In this document: piece after piece, positions 40,407-49,036 of the stretch
Position numbering within the stretch: position 1 is the stretch's first letter
Layout of the letters: each line of letters begins with the position of its first letter
Made by a program: the position numbers and the translations under genes
Assembly: GCF_016651105.1 (NCBI RefSeq)
Contig: NZ_JAEKEL010000001.1
Coordinates: 2,904,001 to 2,968,000 of the forward strand
Direction: 5' to 3'
Length of the DNA: 64,000 nucleotides
DNA from: Pseudomonas sp. TH15
GTDB taxonomy: Bacteria; Pseudomonadota; Gammaproteobacteria; Pseudomonadales; Pseudomonadaceae
The notes under the pieces: model-generated
The model's input: the letters and a program-made list of their open reading frames with translations, nothing else
What the model was told of the DNA's origin: nothing
Databases searched by the model: none

Positions 40407-40889
40407 TCAGCAAGCGACTTGATTCAGGGATGAAACACAGGTTTGCCAGGCGCAGGTAAAATCGCGAAGGCGTCCTTGCGGTTGAAAGGTCTGGCGCCAT
40501 ATTCGGGCCATTCCCAGCACATCGTCGGGGTCGGGGAGGGGAGTGTTTTGTTCTTCTACTAACAGCCAGGCGATGGCCGTGGCGTAGCGCAGGTTGACGG
40601 TCAATTCCAGGTGCGGACTGCTTAAAAAGGCGTGCTGGCTGGCCAGGCCACGAACCAGGCTCGCCCGCTCCGGGTCCAGTGCCAGGTAGTCATCCCAGAG
40701 TGCCCGGTGACGGGGCTCGGCGATTCGGTACAGGCCGTGTCCACGGCGGTCATGCAGGGCGGAGCCAAGGGCTGACTGGCTGGCGGCGATGCCCAGCAGC
40801 AGGGATTCGGCAGTTGCGCTATGGCGCCCGAGGTAAATCAATGTCGGGCGGATCACATAACGGCACAGTTCGCTGGCAGCGATACCCAT
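40407..40889 (-). CDS. phage lysin-like orphan protein
   Basis: A 160-residue soluble protein. Its N-terminal region RPTLIYLGRHSATAESLLLG and the YRIAEPRHRALWDDYL and LRYATAIAWLL stretches resemble, from memory, phage-borne lysozyme-like proteins (LLLGTAAQESHLG, YQMEP, LRYATALAR). Where those have AAQES, this has AASQS, so the presumed catalytic Glu is Gln. The start at 40889 has GAGG about 7 bases upstream. No phage genes are near. Could be a domesticated remnant or a non-enzymatic binder. Confidence 0.55.
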   Translation of the reverse strand: MGIAASELCRYVIRPTLIYLGRHSATAESLLLGIAASQSALGSALHDRRGHGLYRIAEPRHRALWDDYLALDPERASLVRGLASQHAFLSSPHLELTVNLRYATAIAWLLVEEQNTPLPDPDDVLGMARIWRQTFQPQGRLRDFTCAWQTCVSSLNQVAC

Positions 40890-41111
40890 AAAGCCCTCGA
40901 AACATGAAATGGGCGGCGACACCTGAAGGGGGGCTTGGCAGCAGTGAATCGACTCAGGCTCGCCGGAAGCGGATCAAGCCGCTTGAGTTGAAGTGTAGTG
41001 TCATATTCGCGCTGTAAAGGACTGTTTTTAAAATATTTCCGGCAGGCAGTTATAACCGTTATATCGGTTAGTGCTTAAGCGTTGAGGGTAAAAAGAGAAA
41101 TATCAGGCAAT

Positions 41112-41142
41112 AAAAAGCCCTGCTTTTTGAGCAGGGCTTTTG
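41112..41142 (-). terminator. terminator of the small conserved gene
   Basis: AAAAAGCCCTGCTTTTTGAGCAGGGCTTTT hairpin, in the right sense for the minus-strand gene. Confidence 0.8.
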
Positions 41143-41165
41143 AGGTTTTCAGTCTTTCTGGCGTC

Positions 41166-41390
41166 TCAGGCAACCAGTGCCTGGCGAGTACGATCGATCA
41201 CGGCCTGCAGCGGTTCAGCGCTGGAGTATTGATCGGGGTACAGGCGTTCGCTGTGACGAGCGATGCCGTGTTCGTTGACCAGAGTGAAGCTGAAGCAGCC
41301 TTTGCGAGCGGCCATGATCAGGCAGTTCATTGGTGCAAAAGCGTTAGTTAGGGTGCGAATGGCATCCTGAGTGTGGATTTGAGTAGACAT
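41166..41390 (-). CDS. small conserved hypothetical protein
   Basis: A 74-residue protein I cannot place in a named family. It has no signal or membrane segment. The central region MNCLIMAARKGCFSFTLVNE and C-terminal RQALVA look like a compact alpha/beta fold. It is followed by its own terminator, which supports a real gene. Confidence 0.65.
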   Translation of the reverse strand: MSTQIHTQDAIRTLTNAFAPMNCLIMAARKGCFSFTLVNEHGIARHSERLYPDQYSSAEPLQAVIDRTRQALVA

Positions 41391-42387
41391 AGTTATTGGG
41401 TGTTCCTACAAGCGACACGGATAAGATCCGTGCAAAATTAAAACGTTCCAGTGACGACGACCACCATTGGTCGAACGAAGAACCCGACTGGAACAAAGCA
41501 GCCAGTTTGAAGCGCTGATAATTGGCGCGCTTGGGCTGGCAGGTAGGTACTTAGGAGGGCAGGCAACACATCAAGGGCAAAGGTTCTGGGCCCGGGGTGA
41601 AGATCCTGATCAATTTGCAGGCTGGTTCGGTCAGAGTAAGTGAGCTTCGCAACACCCTTTGCTTTCATTTCAAAGGCAGTGTTGACGCAAGGTTTACCTG
41701 GAAACCATCGAGGTGGTCGATCCCGCTTTGTCGGTGGAGGCTTCTCAGGGAAGGCTGACCGTGGGGATTTGTTCGACCAGAATTGACTTTCAGCTTGGTA
41801 CTAACGCCGCGGATACTAACTGATTGAATTTTAGAAAGGAAGTGTGTTAGCAAAAAAAGATCTTGTGCAGGGCCTTTTAGGTGCTTTCGCCAAGCGCTTC
41901 GAGGGCTGTAAACACTGGGCTTGCCCTGTAATCGCCGAGGTTTTTACCGTTTGTCGCCGCGCTGGCATGGCCCTGAATGGGTCTGGATCAGGAGTTTGTC
42001 ACGGCTTATCCCCAGGCCTGGTCTGCAAAACGCGCCGAAAAAGCGCATTGATATAACCGCCGCAAAGGTACTTGTGCACATTAGTTGCGCAGGCTGTCAC
42101 ACCACTGTCACCTTGGCTTCAAACGTAGTGGGTGCCTGTAATGAAAATTTAAGTCAATGAAAAACATCGCTTTTTTTAACTGGTGAAAAAATCGTCAGTT
42201 TGACTGCGAGCCCCATTCCACAGGGCTTTGCGAGAGTTCAAGGGCGGTTGTCCACTGAGTTATCCACAGCTTCTGTGGATTGTCCCGAGCGCTTGCTCTA
42301 GGACGGGCGTGCCGGGTTTTTTTCAACTTTACCTGTAGGAAAAAAAGAGTAGAGTGGCGCGCCTTCCGATCTGCCCCACAGTGCTTT
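41391..42387. other. long gene-free stretch with DnaA-box-like sites
   Basis: Nearly 1 kb without a gene I can support; two short minus-strand frames (41438-41668 and 41665-41853) lack recognisable features. DnaA-box-like nonamers occur at 42006 (TTATCCCCA), 42072 (TTGTGCACA), 42248 (TTGTCCACT), 42260 (TTATCCACA) and 42274 (TGTGGATTG, reverse). The AT-rich stretch 42140-42195 lies among them. It may also carry the promoter of the Sel1-like gene. Confidence 0.45.
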
Positions 42388-42711
42388 ATGAAGTTTCGCT
42401 CAGTATCAACCTCTGTTACCGACACGCCCCCTCCTGTTACCCCACCCAAGCGCTTTTCCATGCGTGTGGCCGAGTGGCTACTGGACAGTCCGCGCCTGGG
42501 CGATAACCCCAACGTCAAACACTTTGCCGGACGCTTGCTCAAGCAACCGGCCCGGGAAGGCGTGGTGGCCGCCCAAAGTCGTCTGGGGCAGTTGATGTGC
42601 CGCGAGTGTGGCAATGCGCGGGATCGGCGCATCGGCCACGATTTGCTGCGTCAGGCCGCCCGCGCAGGTGACCGTCGCGCTCAGCAGGAACTGGGGTTGA
42701 TCGAAGACTGA
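42388..42711 (+). CDS. Sel1-repeat-like small protein
   Basis: A 107-residue protein with a Pro/Thr-rich N-terminus (about 1-25) and helical pairs resembling TPR/Sel1 repeats (GVVAAQSRLGQLMCREC; GHDLLRQAARAGDRRAQQELG). Related in pattern to the longer protein at 62873. Binding partner unknown. The start at 42388 was chosen because upstream codons are not protein-like. Confidence 0.7.
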   Translation: MKFRSVSTSVTDTPPPVTPPKRFSMRVAEWLLDSPRLGDNPNVKHFAGRLLKQPAREGVVAAQSRLGQLMCRECGNARDRRIGHDLLRQAARAGDRRAQQELGLIED

Positions 42712-42772
42712 GCTGTCCAAGACCTGACGCCTTGGTTAACCTTCAAGCTTTATCTCATCGGCAGGAGTGGCT

Positions 42773-44251
42773 ATGGCTATGGACTTGACCAGCATATTGC
42801 TCGGTCTGGCGGGCGCTGCATTGCCATTGCTGGCACTGGCCTGGCAAATCCAGCGCCGGGCGAGCGCCGGGCAGGCCGACGTGGCGTTGCTGGAAGAGCG
42901 GTTGGCCACGGCCCAATTGGCTCAGGACGGTTTGAACGCCCAGCTCGATGCGTGCCGCGACGAAATCGGCGACCTGAGCCAGGCCAATTCCGCCAAGCAG
43001 GCCGACCTGGCCGCTGTACGCCGTGAAGTCGAGTTGCTGCAAATCGAGCGCGACGATGCCCGCGACGCGTCCCACGCCTGGAATATCGAGCGCGCCGGCA
43101 AAGAGGCTGAGTTGCGTCGCCTCGACGCGCAGGCTGCATCCCTCAACGCCGAGCTGCGAGAGCAACAGGAAAGCCATCAGCAGCGCCTCAACGACCTCCA
43201 GGGCTCGCGCGACGAGCTGCGGGCGCAGTTCGCCGAGCTGGCGGGGAAAATCTTCGACGAGCGCGAGCAGCGTTTCGCCGAGACCAGTCAGCAGCGCCTG
43301 GGGCAGTTGCTCGATCCGTTGAAGGAACGCATCCAGTCCTTCGAAAAACGCGTCGAAGAAAGTTACCAGGCCGAGGCGCGAGAACGCTTTTCCCTGGCCA
43401 AGGAACTGGAGCGGTTGCAGGCCCTCAACCTGCGCCTGAGTGACGAAGCCACCAACCTGACCCGGGCCTTGAAAGGCCAGAAAACCCAAGGCAACTGGGG
43501 TGAGCTGATTCTTGAGCGGGTGCTTGAACACGCGGGCCTGGAGAAGGGCCGTGAGTACCAGACTCAGGTCACCCTCAAAGGCCCGGACGGCGAGCGTTTC
43601 CAGCCGGACGTCATCATTTATTTGCCCGGCGACAAGCAGGTGGTGGTCGACTCCAAGGTCAGTCTCACGGCTTATCAGCAATACGTGGCGGCCGAAGACG
43701 ATGCCATCGGCCAGGTCGCCATCAAGCAGCACGTGCTGTCGCTGCGTAATCACGTCAAAGGGCTGTCCGGCAAGGATTACAAGCGACTGGATGGCTTGCA
43801 TAGCCTGGATTTCGTTCTGCTTTTCGTGCCTATCGAAGCCGCGTTTTCAGCGGCATTGCAAGCCGAGCCGACGCTGTTTCAGGAGGCCTTCGACCGCAAC
43901 ATCGTGATCGTCAGCCCGACCACGTTGCTCGCCACGTTGCGGGTCATAGATAGCCTGTGGAAGCAAGAGCGCCAGACCCAGAATGCCCGGGAAATCGCCG
44001 AGCGAGCCGGATGGCTGTACGACAAGTTTGTGCTGTTCATCCAGGATCTGGACGAGGTGGGCAATCGCTTGCAGCAGCTGGATAAAGCCTACAGCTCGGC
44101 GCGCAATAAGCTGACAGAAGGGCGCGGTAATCTGGTCAGTCGCAGCGAGCAACTGAAGCTGCTCGGCGCACGAGCGAGCAAGAGCTTGCCGGCGGATTTG
44201 CTGGAGCGGGCAATGACCGATGTGGATGGCTTGGCCGAGTTGCCGGAGTAA
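42773..44251 (+). CDS. rmuC: DNA recombination protein RmuC
   Basis: A 492-residue protein with an N-terminal membrane helix (LTSILLGLAGAALPLLALAW) and a long coiled coil (about 30-180). The RmuC nuclease-like domain then follows (GNWGELILERVLEHAGL, YQTQVTLKGPDG, VVDSKVSLTAYQQYV, DFVLLFVPIEAAF). The Asp and Lys in VVDSK are nuclease-fold residues. RmuC limits inversions at inverted repeats in E. coli. AGGAG lies 5 bases before the chosen ATG. Confidence 0.95.
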   Translation: MAMDLTSILLGLAGAALPLLALAWQIQRRASAGQADVALLEERLATAQLAQDGLNAQLDACRDEIGDLSQANSAKQADLAAVRREVELLQIERDDARDASHAWNIERAGKEAELRRLDAQAASLNAELREQQESHQQRLNDLQGSRDELRAQFAELAGKIFDEREQRFAETSQQRLGQLLDPLKERIQSFEKRVEESYQAEARERFSLAKELERLQALNLRLSDEATNLTRALKGQKTQGNWGELILERVLEHAGLEKGREYQTQVTLKGPDGERFQPDVIIYLPGDKQVVVDSKVSLTAYQQYVAAEDDAIGQVAIKQHVLSLRNHVKGLSGKDYKRLDGLHSLDFVLLFVPIEAAFSAALQAEPTLFQEAFDRNIVIVSPTTLLATLRVIDSLWKQERQTQNAREIAERAGWLYDKFVLFIQDLDEVGNRLQQLDKAYSSARNKLTEGRGNLVSRSEQLKLLGARASKSLPADLLERAMTDVDGLAELPE

Positions 44252-44258
44252 CTGCTTG

Positions 44259-44391
44259 TGTGGCGAGGGAGCTTGCTCCCGCTCGGCTGCGCAGCAGCCG
44301 CAAAGCAGGCAGCGCGGTATGCCTGACAGCCAAAGTGGCAGCATTTGGGGGCTGCTTCTCAGCCCAACGGGAGCAAGCTCCCTCGCCTCAG
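44259..44391. repeat. REP-like inverted pair, GGCGAGGG class
   Basis: TGTGGCGAGGGAGCTTGCTC and GAGCAAGCTCCCTCGCCTCA arms, with internal CTGCGCAGCAG and GGGGCTGCTTCTCAGCCC. It lies between convergent genes. Confidence 0.75.
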
Positions 44392-44417
44392 GTTTTGGGT
44401 TAGCCCGTAGGCCTCAT

Positions 44418-47400
44418 TTATAACGGCAAATGCCGACTCAACAACGCCCGCAACGCCGCCGGCTTCACCGGTTTCGCCAGATAATCCAACCCCGCCGCAT
44501 GCACCTGCGCCACCGTCTCCGGCCGCCCATCCGCACTGATCACCACGCCCGGAACCGGTTCACCCAAACGGGTACGCAGCCAGGCCATCAACTCGGTTCC
44601 GGTTTCACCGTCGTCCAGGTGGTAATCCACCAGTGCCAACTGCGGCCGTACACCATCGCCGAGCAATGCGGCACACTCTTCACGGTTGCGCGCGGTCCAG
44701 ACCTGGCAACCCCAGCGCGTCAGCAGGCTGTTCATGCCGATCAGGATGCTGTCCTCGTTATCGATGCACAGCACCTGCGCGCCCGTCGGCAATTTACCGT
44801 TCAGTTCGGTGACGTTATGCGGCGCCGCTACAGTCTGCGCCCTAGCCAGCGGCACGCTGACGCTGAACACGCTGCCATGCCCCGGCCAGGAGCGCACGCG
44901 CAAGGTATGGCCCAGCACCCGACACAACCCATCGGCAATCGCCAAGCCCAGACCCAGGCCTTTCTCGGCGCGGGTCTGGTGGCTGTCGAGGCGTTTGAAC
45001 TCTTCGAAAATCACTTTCTGTTTATCTTCCGGTATCCCTGGGCCACGGTCCCAGACTTCCAGGCACAGTTCGCCGTTTCGCCGCCGAACCCCCAGCAGCA
45101 CCGGGCCTTTGGCATAACGGAACGCGTTGGTCAGGAAGTTCTGCAGGATCCGGCGCAACAGCTTGATGTCGCTGTTGACCCGCAACGTGCTGCCGCGCAG
45201 ACGGAATTTCAGCCCTTGTTCCTGCGCCAGTGCCTTGAACTCGGCGCCGAGGATGTCGAACAGTTCATTAAGCACGAACGGCTTGGGATCCGGGTTGATC
45301 TTGCCGTTTTCCAGGCGGGAAATGTCCAGCAAGTCGCTGATCAAGTCCTCGGCGGAACGCAGTGAAGTGTCCAGGTGCTGGATCAGCTTCTGTGCTTCGC
45401 TGGACAAGCCATCATCCTGATGAGTCAGGGCCGCAGAGAACAATCGCGCGGCGTTCAGCGGTTGCATCAAGTCATGGCTGACTGCCGCCAGAAAGCGGGT
45501 TTTAGACTGGTTGGCCGACTCGGCGGTGCCTTTGGCTTCGGTCAGGGCGACGTTGAGTTGCGAGAGTTCGTGGGTACGTGCGGTCACCCGTTGCTCCAGG
45601 CCTTCGTTGGCCTCGGTCAACGCCTGCTCGGCCTCGCGGAACGCGGTGATGTCGGTGAAACTCATGACGAAACCGCCGCCGGGCATCGGGTTGCCGATCA
45701 GCTCAATCACACGACCATTGGGGAAAAGTCGTTCAGAGGTGTGGGCACGACCCTGACGCATCCAGTGCAGGCGGCGGGCGACGTGGACTTCCGCTTCGCC
45801 GGGACCGCACAGTCCGCGCTCGGCGTTGTAGCGAATGATGTCGGCAATCGGCCGACCGACGCTGATCAAGCCGTCCGGGTAGTTGAACAACTCCAGGTAA
45901 CGCCGGTTCCAGGCCACCAGTTTCAGCGACTGGTCGACCACGCTGATGCCCTGGGTGATGTTCTCGATCGCCCCTTGCAGCAAGGCGCGGTTGAACTGCA
46001 AAACTTCCGACGCTTCGTCGGCGATACGGACGACGTCCTCAAGCTGCATTTCCCGACCTTCGATGGCGGCTTTTACTACAGCACGCGTCGAAGATGCGCC
46101 GAGGACACCGGCCAGCAAGCGTTCGGTATGGGCGATCCATTCACCGTCGGCGTTCTGGTTCGGATTGAAGCCTTTGCCCTGGCGGTAGGCGAAGCGGATA
46201 AAGCTTTGGCGGGCGCGTTCTTCACCGACAAAACGTGCGGCCAGTTGCAGCAGATCGTCGATTTGCACCGAAAGCATCGAGCGAGCGCTGGGCCGGGCGC
46301 TGATTTCCTGACCAATGAACCGGCCAGCCTGCCAGTGCTCTGACACTCGTGTGCGTGACAGCACCGAGACCCAGGCGAACAGAGTGAAGTTGCCCGCCAG
46401 CGACAGCACCACGCCTTGGGTCAGTGGGGTGATGGGCAAGTGCAGTGGGTTGCTGTGCAGCCAGGCCAGTCCGGGAAAACTACTTAGCGACCAACCCAGG
46501 CTGAGGGCGGTAATTGGCAAAATCAACGTGTAGAACCAGAGGAACGTCCCGGTGGCGAGCCCGGCAAATACGCCGCGACGGTTGGCCTGTTTCCAGTACA
46601 GCGCACCGAGCATGGCTGGGGCTAATTGGGTCACGGCGGCGAAGGCGATCTGGCCGATGGTCGCCAGGCTGGCGGTAGAGCCGAGCAGGCGATAGCTGAC
46701 GTAGGCGAGCAGCAAAATCACCACGATGCTCACCCGGCGCACCGAGAGCATCCACTGGCGGAACACTTCGAAAGGTCGCTCGGCGTTGTTGCGGCGCAGC
46801 AGCCACGGCAACAACATGTCGTTGGAGACCATGGTCGACAGCGCCACGCTGGCCACGATCACCATGCCGGTGGCCGCCGAAGCACCGCCGATAAACGCCA
46901 GCAACGCCAGTGCCGGGTGGGCCTGGGCGAGGGGCAGGCTGATGACGAAAGAGTCCGGTAGCACCGAGCTCGGCAGCAACATCTGACCGGCCAGCGCGAT
47001 AGGGACTACAAACAGCGCCGCCAATGCCAGATAAGCCGGGAATACCCACTTGGCCAGGCGCAAATCCTGAGGTTCGATGTTCTCCACTACCGTGACGTGG
47101 AACTGTCTTGGCAGGCAGATGATCGCCATCATTGCGACGCCGGTTTGCACCACCATCGAAGGCCAGTTGATGGTTTCCTTCCAATACTCTTCCAGGCGCG
47201 GGGCGAGCATGGCCTGGTCGAACAGGTCGTCGAAACCGTCGTATAAGCCGTAGGTCACGAACGCGCCGACCGCCAGAAAAGCGAACAGCTTGACCAGTGA
47301 TTCAAAAGCAATCGCCAGCACCATGCCGCGGTGGTGTTCGGTGGCGTCGAGGTTGCGCGTACCAAATACGATGGTGAACAGCGCCAACACCAGCGAGACG

Positions 47401-47891
47401 ATCAGCGCCGTGTCCTGGGCGCGGGTGCCCATGGCATCAGCGCCAGCACCGATCAGCAGGTTCACCCCGAGCACGATGCCCTTGAGCTGCAAGGCGATGT
47501 AGGGCAACACGCCGACCAGGCAAATCAGCGCCACCACCACCGCCAGCGACTGCGACTTGCCATAGCGCGCGGCGATAAAGTCGGCGATGGAGGTGATGTT
47601 CTCCTGCTTGCTGATCATCACCATTTTTTGCAGGACCCACGGCGCGCACACCAGCAGCAGGATTGGCCCGAGGTAGATCGGCAGGAATGACCAAAGCTGT
47701 TCGGCGGCCTGGCCCACGGCACCAAAGAACGTCCAACTGGTGCAATACACGGCCAGCGACAGGCTGTAGACCCAGGCACGCACACGCGGCGGCAACGGCG
47801 CGCTGCGACGGTCGCCGTAGAAGGCGATGGCGAACATGATGGCCATATAGGCCAGGGCAACGGCGGCGATCAGCCCGCTGGACAGCGACAT
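44418..47891 (-). CDS. sodium/solute symporter-fused hybrid sensor histidine kinase/response regulator
   Basis: A 1157-residue membrane protein. A sodium:solute symporter (SSS) domain of about 13 membrane segments covers about 1-510. A PAS-like sensor (about 635-750, IENITQGISVVDQS then NPMPGGGFVMSF) and a short coiled coil follow. The histidine kinase core has His at about 806 (LAAVSHDLMQPLNA), N-box NFLTNAFRYAK and G-boxes DRGPGIPE and GLGLGLAI. A receiver domain (about 1040-1150) has the phospho-Asp at about 1089 (ALVDYHLDD) and Lys in YLAKPVKP. The layout resembles PA3271-type kinases of P. aeruginosa and CbrA with an added receiver. GGAG precedes the start at 47891. Confidence 0.93.
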   Translation of the reverse strand: MSLSSGLIAAVALAYMAIMFAIAFYGDRRSAPLPPRVRAWVYSLSLAVYCTSWTFFGAVGQAAEQLWSFLPIYLGPILLLVCAPWVLQKMVMISKQENITSIADFIAARYGKSQSLAVVVALICLVGVLPYIALQLKGIVLGVNLLIGAGADAMGTRAQDTALIVSLVLALFTIVFGTRNLDATEHHRGMVLAIAFESLVKLFAFLAVGAFVTYGLYDGFDDLFDQAMLAPRLEEYWKETINWPSMVVQTGVAMMAIICLPRQFHVTVVENIEPQDLRLAKWVFPAYLALAALFVVPIALAGQMLLPSSVLPDSFVISLPLAQAHPALALLAFIGGASAATGMVIVASVALSTMVSNDMLLPWLLRRNNAERPFEVFRQWMLSVRRVSIVVILLLAYVSYRLLGSTASLATIGQIAFAAVTQLAPAMLGALYWKQANRRGVFAGLATGTFLWFYTLILPITALSLGWSLSSFPGLAWLHSNPLHLPITPLTQGVVLSLAGNFTLFAWVSVLSRTRVSEHWQAGRFIGQEISARPSARSMLSVQIDDLLQLAARFVGEERARQSFIRFAYRQGKGFNPNQNADGEWIAHTERLLAGVLGASSTRAVVKAAIEGREMQLEDVVRIADEASEVLQFNRALLQGAIENITQGISVVDQSLKLVAWNRRYLELFNYPDGLISVGRPIADIIRYNAERGLCGPGEAEVHVARRLHWMRQGRAHTSERLFPNGRVIELIGNPMPGGGFVMSFTDITAFREAEQALTEANEGLEQRVTARTHELSQLNVALTEAKGTAESANQSKTRFLAAVSHDLMQPLNAARLFSAALTHQDDGLSSEAQKLIQHLDTSLRSAEDLISDLLDISRLENGKINPDPKPFVLNELFDILGAEFKALAQEQGLKFRLRGSTLRVNSDIKLLRRILQNFLTNAFRYAKGPVLLGVRRRNGELCLEVWDRGPGIPEDKQKVIFEEFKRLDSHQTRAEKGLGLGLAIADGLCRVLGHTLRVRSWPGHGSVFSVSVPLARAQTVAAPHNVTELNGKLPTGAQVLCIDNEDSILIGMNSLLTRWGCQVWTARNREECAALLGDGVRPQLALVDYHLDDGETGTELMAWLRTRLGEPVPGVVISADGRPETVAQVHAAGLDYLAKPVKPAALRALLSRHLPL

Positions 47892-48035
47892 GGAAACTCC
47901 AGACAAAAGACATCCGGGACTCCTGCCCGGTCAGACAGTCTCGCACGATGGCCGGGGTTCGTCAGTGTCGACCAAGGTCGTGGCGTGGCGGGGTGTCGCA
48001 GGCTTTGTGTCAGTTGCAGGTGGGCTGTATTCACT

Positions 48036-48140
48036 GGCCCCTTCGCGAGCAAGCCCGCTCCCACATTGGATCTTCTGTGAACACATAAATTGTGAACACC
48101 TAAGAGCCAATGTGGGAGCGGGCTTGCTCGCGAATGGCGG
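48036..48140. repeat. REPIN with long spacer
   Basis: CCTTCGCGAGCAAGCCCGCT and AGCGGGCTTGCTCGCGAATG arms, each with CCCACA/TGTGGG; the spacer holds GTGAACACATAAATTGTGAA. Confidence 0.88.
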
Positions 48141-48142
48141 TA

Positions 48143-48679
48143 TCACTGACTCAACGCAATCTCGATCAACCGATGCAACTCCTCAACCTCCAGCGCCGCC
48201 GCCGAGAACAGGATGCGAAACACCGTCGGCGCCACCACCATGTTGATCAGCCGATCAACGCTCGGCTTGGGCTGATCCGGGTAACGATCCAGAATCGTCT
48301 GCAACTGCGCGCCAATGATGGTCACGCAATAGCCCGGCGTTGCGCTGCATTGCACATCGCGCAAAATGTTGCGGCCAGGCTCGGAGCTCATTTCGTCCAG
48401 ATACTGCTCGGCCCAGGCCCGCACATCACCGCGCAGGCTGCCGGTGTTGGCCGGCTCGCTGTCGGGGCGCAGGCGGGCGAGGGCGACATCCGCCAGCAAC
48501 ACCGACAGATCGCCCCAGCGCCGATAGATTGTCGACGGCGTAACCCCCGCGCGCGCGGCGATTTGCGGCACGGTCACGCTCGCGCGGTCCTGCTCTTCGA
48601 GGAGCGCGCGGACCGCCGAATGAATCGACTCTTGCACCCTGGCACTGCGGCCACCTGGGCGTAAACTAGGACCTGTCAT
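48143..48679 (-). CDS. TetR/AcrR family transcriptional regulator
   Basis: A 178-residue repressor. The N-terminal helix-turn-helix lies at about 25-50 (TVPQIAARAGVTPSTIYRRW). The C-terminal ligand domain has a TetR_C_11-like pattern (VVAPTVFRILFSA). It most likely controls the divergent MFS gene at 49037. The start codon, the first four codons (MTGP) and the ribosome binding site (CAGGAAATAAGTG) lie inside the left arm of the 266-bp foldback at 48669-48934. Confidence 0.9.
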   Translation of the reverse strand: MTGPSLRPGGRSARVQESIHSAVRALLEEQDRASVTVPQIAARAGVTPSTIYRRWGDLSVLLADVALARLRPDSEPANTGSLRGDVRAWAEQYLDEMSSEPGRNILRDVQCSATPGYCVTIIGAQLQTILDRYPDQPKPSVDRLINMVVAPTVFRILFSAAALEVEELHRLIEIALSQ

Positions 48680-48934
48680 CACTTATTTCCTGCGTCGCGC
48701 CGGGTCTGCTGTTGCGCAGGCCAAGGCGCGAGGAGTGTGGTTTGGTTTTTCCAAATGAACGACGAGCAACGCAGGCCTGCGCAACAGCAGGCCCGGCCCT
48801 TCGGGTTGCCACCTGAAAGCTGGCCATGCTGCGTTGCAGTCCTTGGCAAGGAAACGACATTACCTACGGACTGCGCCTTGCCTGGCCAGCTTTCAGGTGG
48901 CAACGCGACGCAGGAAATAAGTGATGACAGGTCC
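48669..48934. repeat. 266-bp branched foldback element
   Basis: Outer arms are a perfect 31-bp inverted repeat (48669-48699 and 48904-48934). Directly inside are a 23-bp pair with one mismatch (48700-48722 and 48774-48796), a CCC-TTC-GGG mini hairpin (48797-48805) and a perfect 21-bp pair (48806-48826 and 48883-48903). The stems abut without gaps, so a single strand folds into a closed multi-arm junction. CTA flanks both ends (48666-48668 and 48935-48937). It is non-coding in my view and resembles a MITE. Confidence 0.85.
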
Positions 48935-48992
48935 CTAATAGCCATGCGGCGGACCTTAACACAAAGAATTTGCTTTAAGCGCTAGCGAGTAG

Positions 48993-49033
48993 CACACTCC
49001 GCAAAAGCAAAAACTTAGCTTTTGTGGAGTGTG
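48993..49033 (+). promoter_or_regulatory. inverted repeat covering the ribosome binding site of the MFS gene
   Basis: CACACTCCGCAAAAGC (48993-49008) pairs with GCTTTTGTGGAGTGTG (49018-49033), with one mismatch and a 9-base loop. The GGAG Shine-Dalgarno sequence (49026-49029) lies in the right arm, 3 bases before the ATG context at 49037. It could be a TetR operator or an RNA hairpin that hides the site. Confidence 0.65.
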
Positions 49034-49036
49034 CCC

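Noticed and set aside
41438..41853. Two minus-strand small proteins (76 and 62 codons)
   Set aside because: No family features and no clear ribosome binding sites; conservation cannot be checked here.
42006..42282. Chromosomal replication origin
   Set aside because: DnaA boxes are present but dnaA, dnaN, rpmH or gidA/mnmG are absent nearby, and most boxes are imperfect.
48679..48985. Short open frames on both strands within the 266-bp foldback (for example 82 and 88 codons)
   Set aside because: Their sequences are dictated by the inverted repeats; no start-site or domain evidence.
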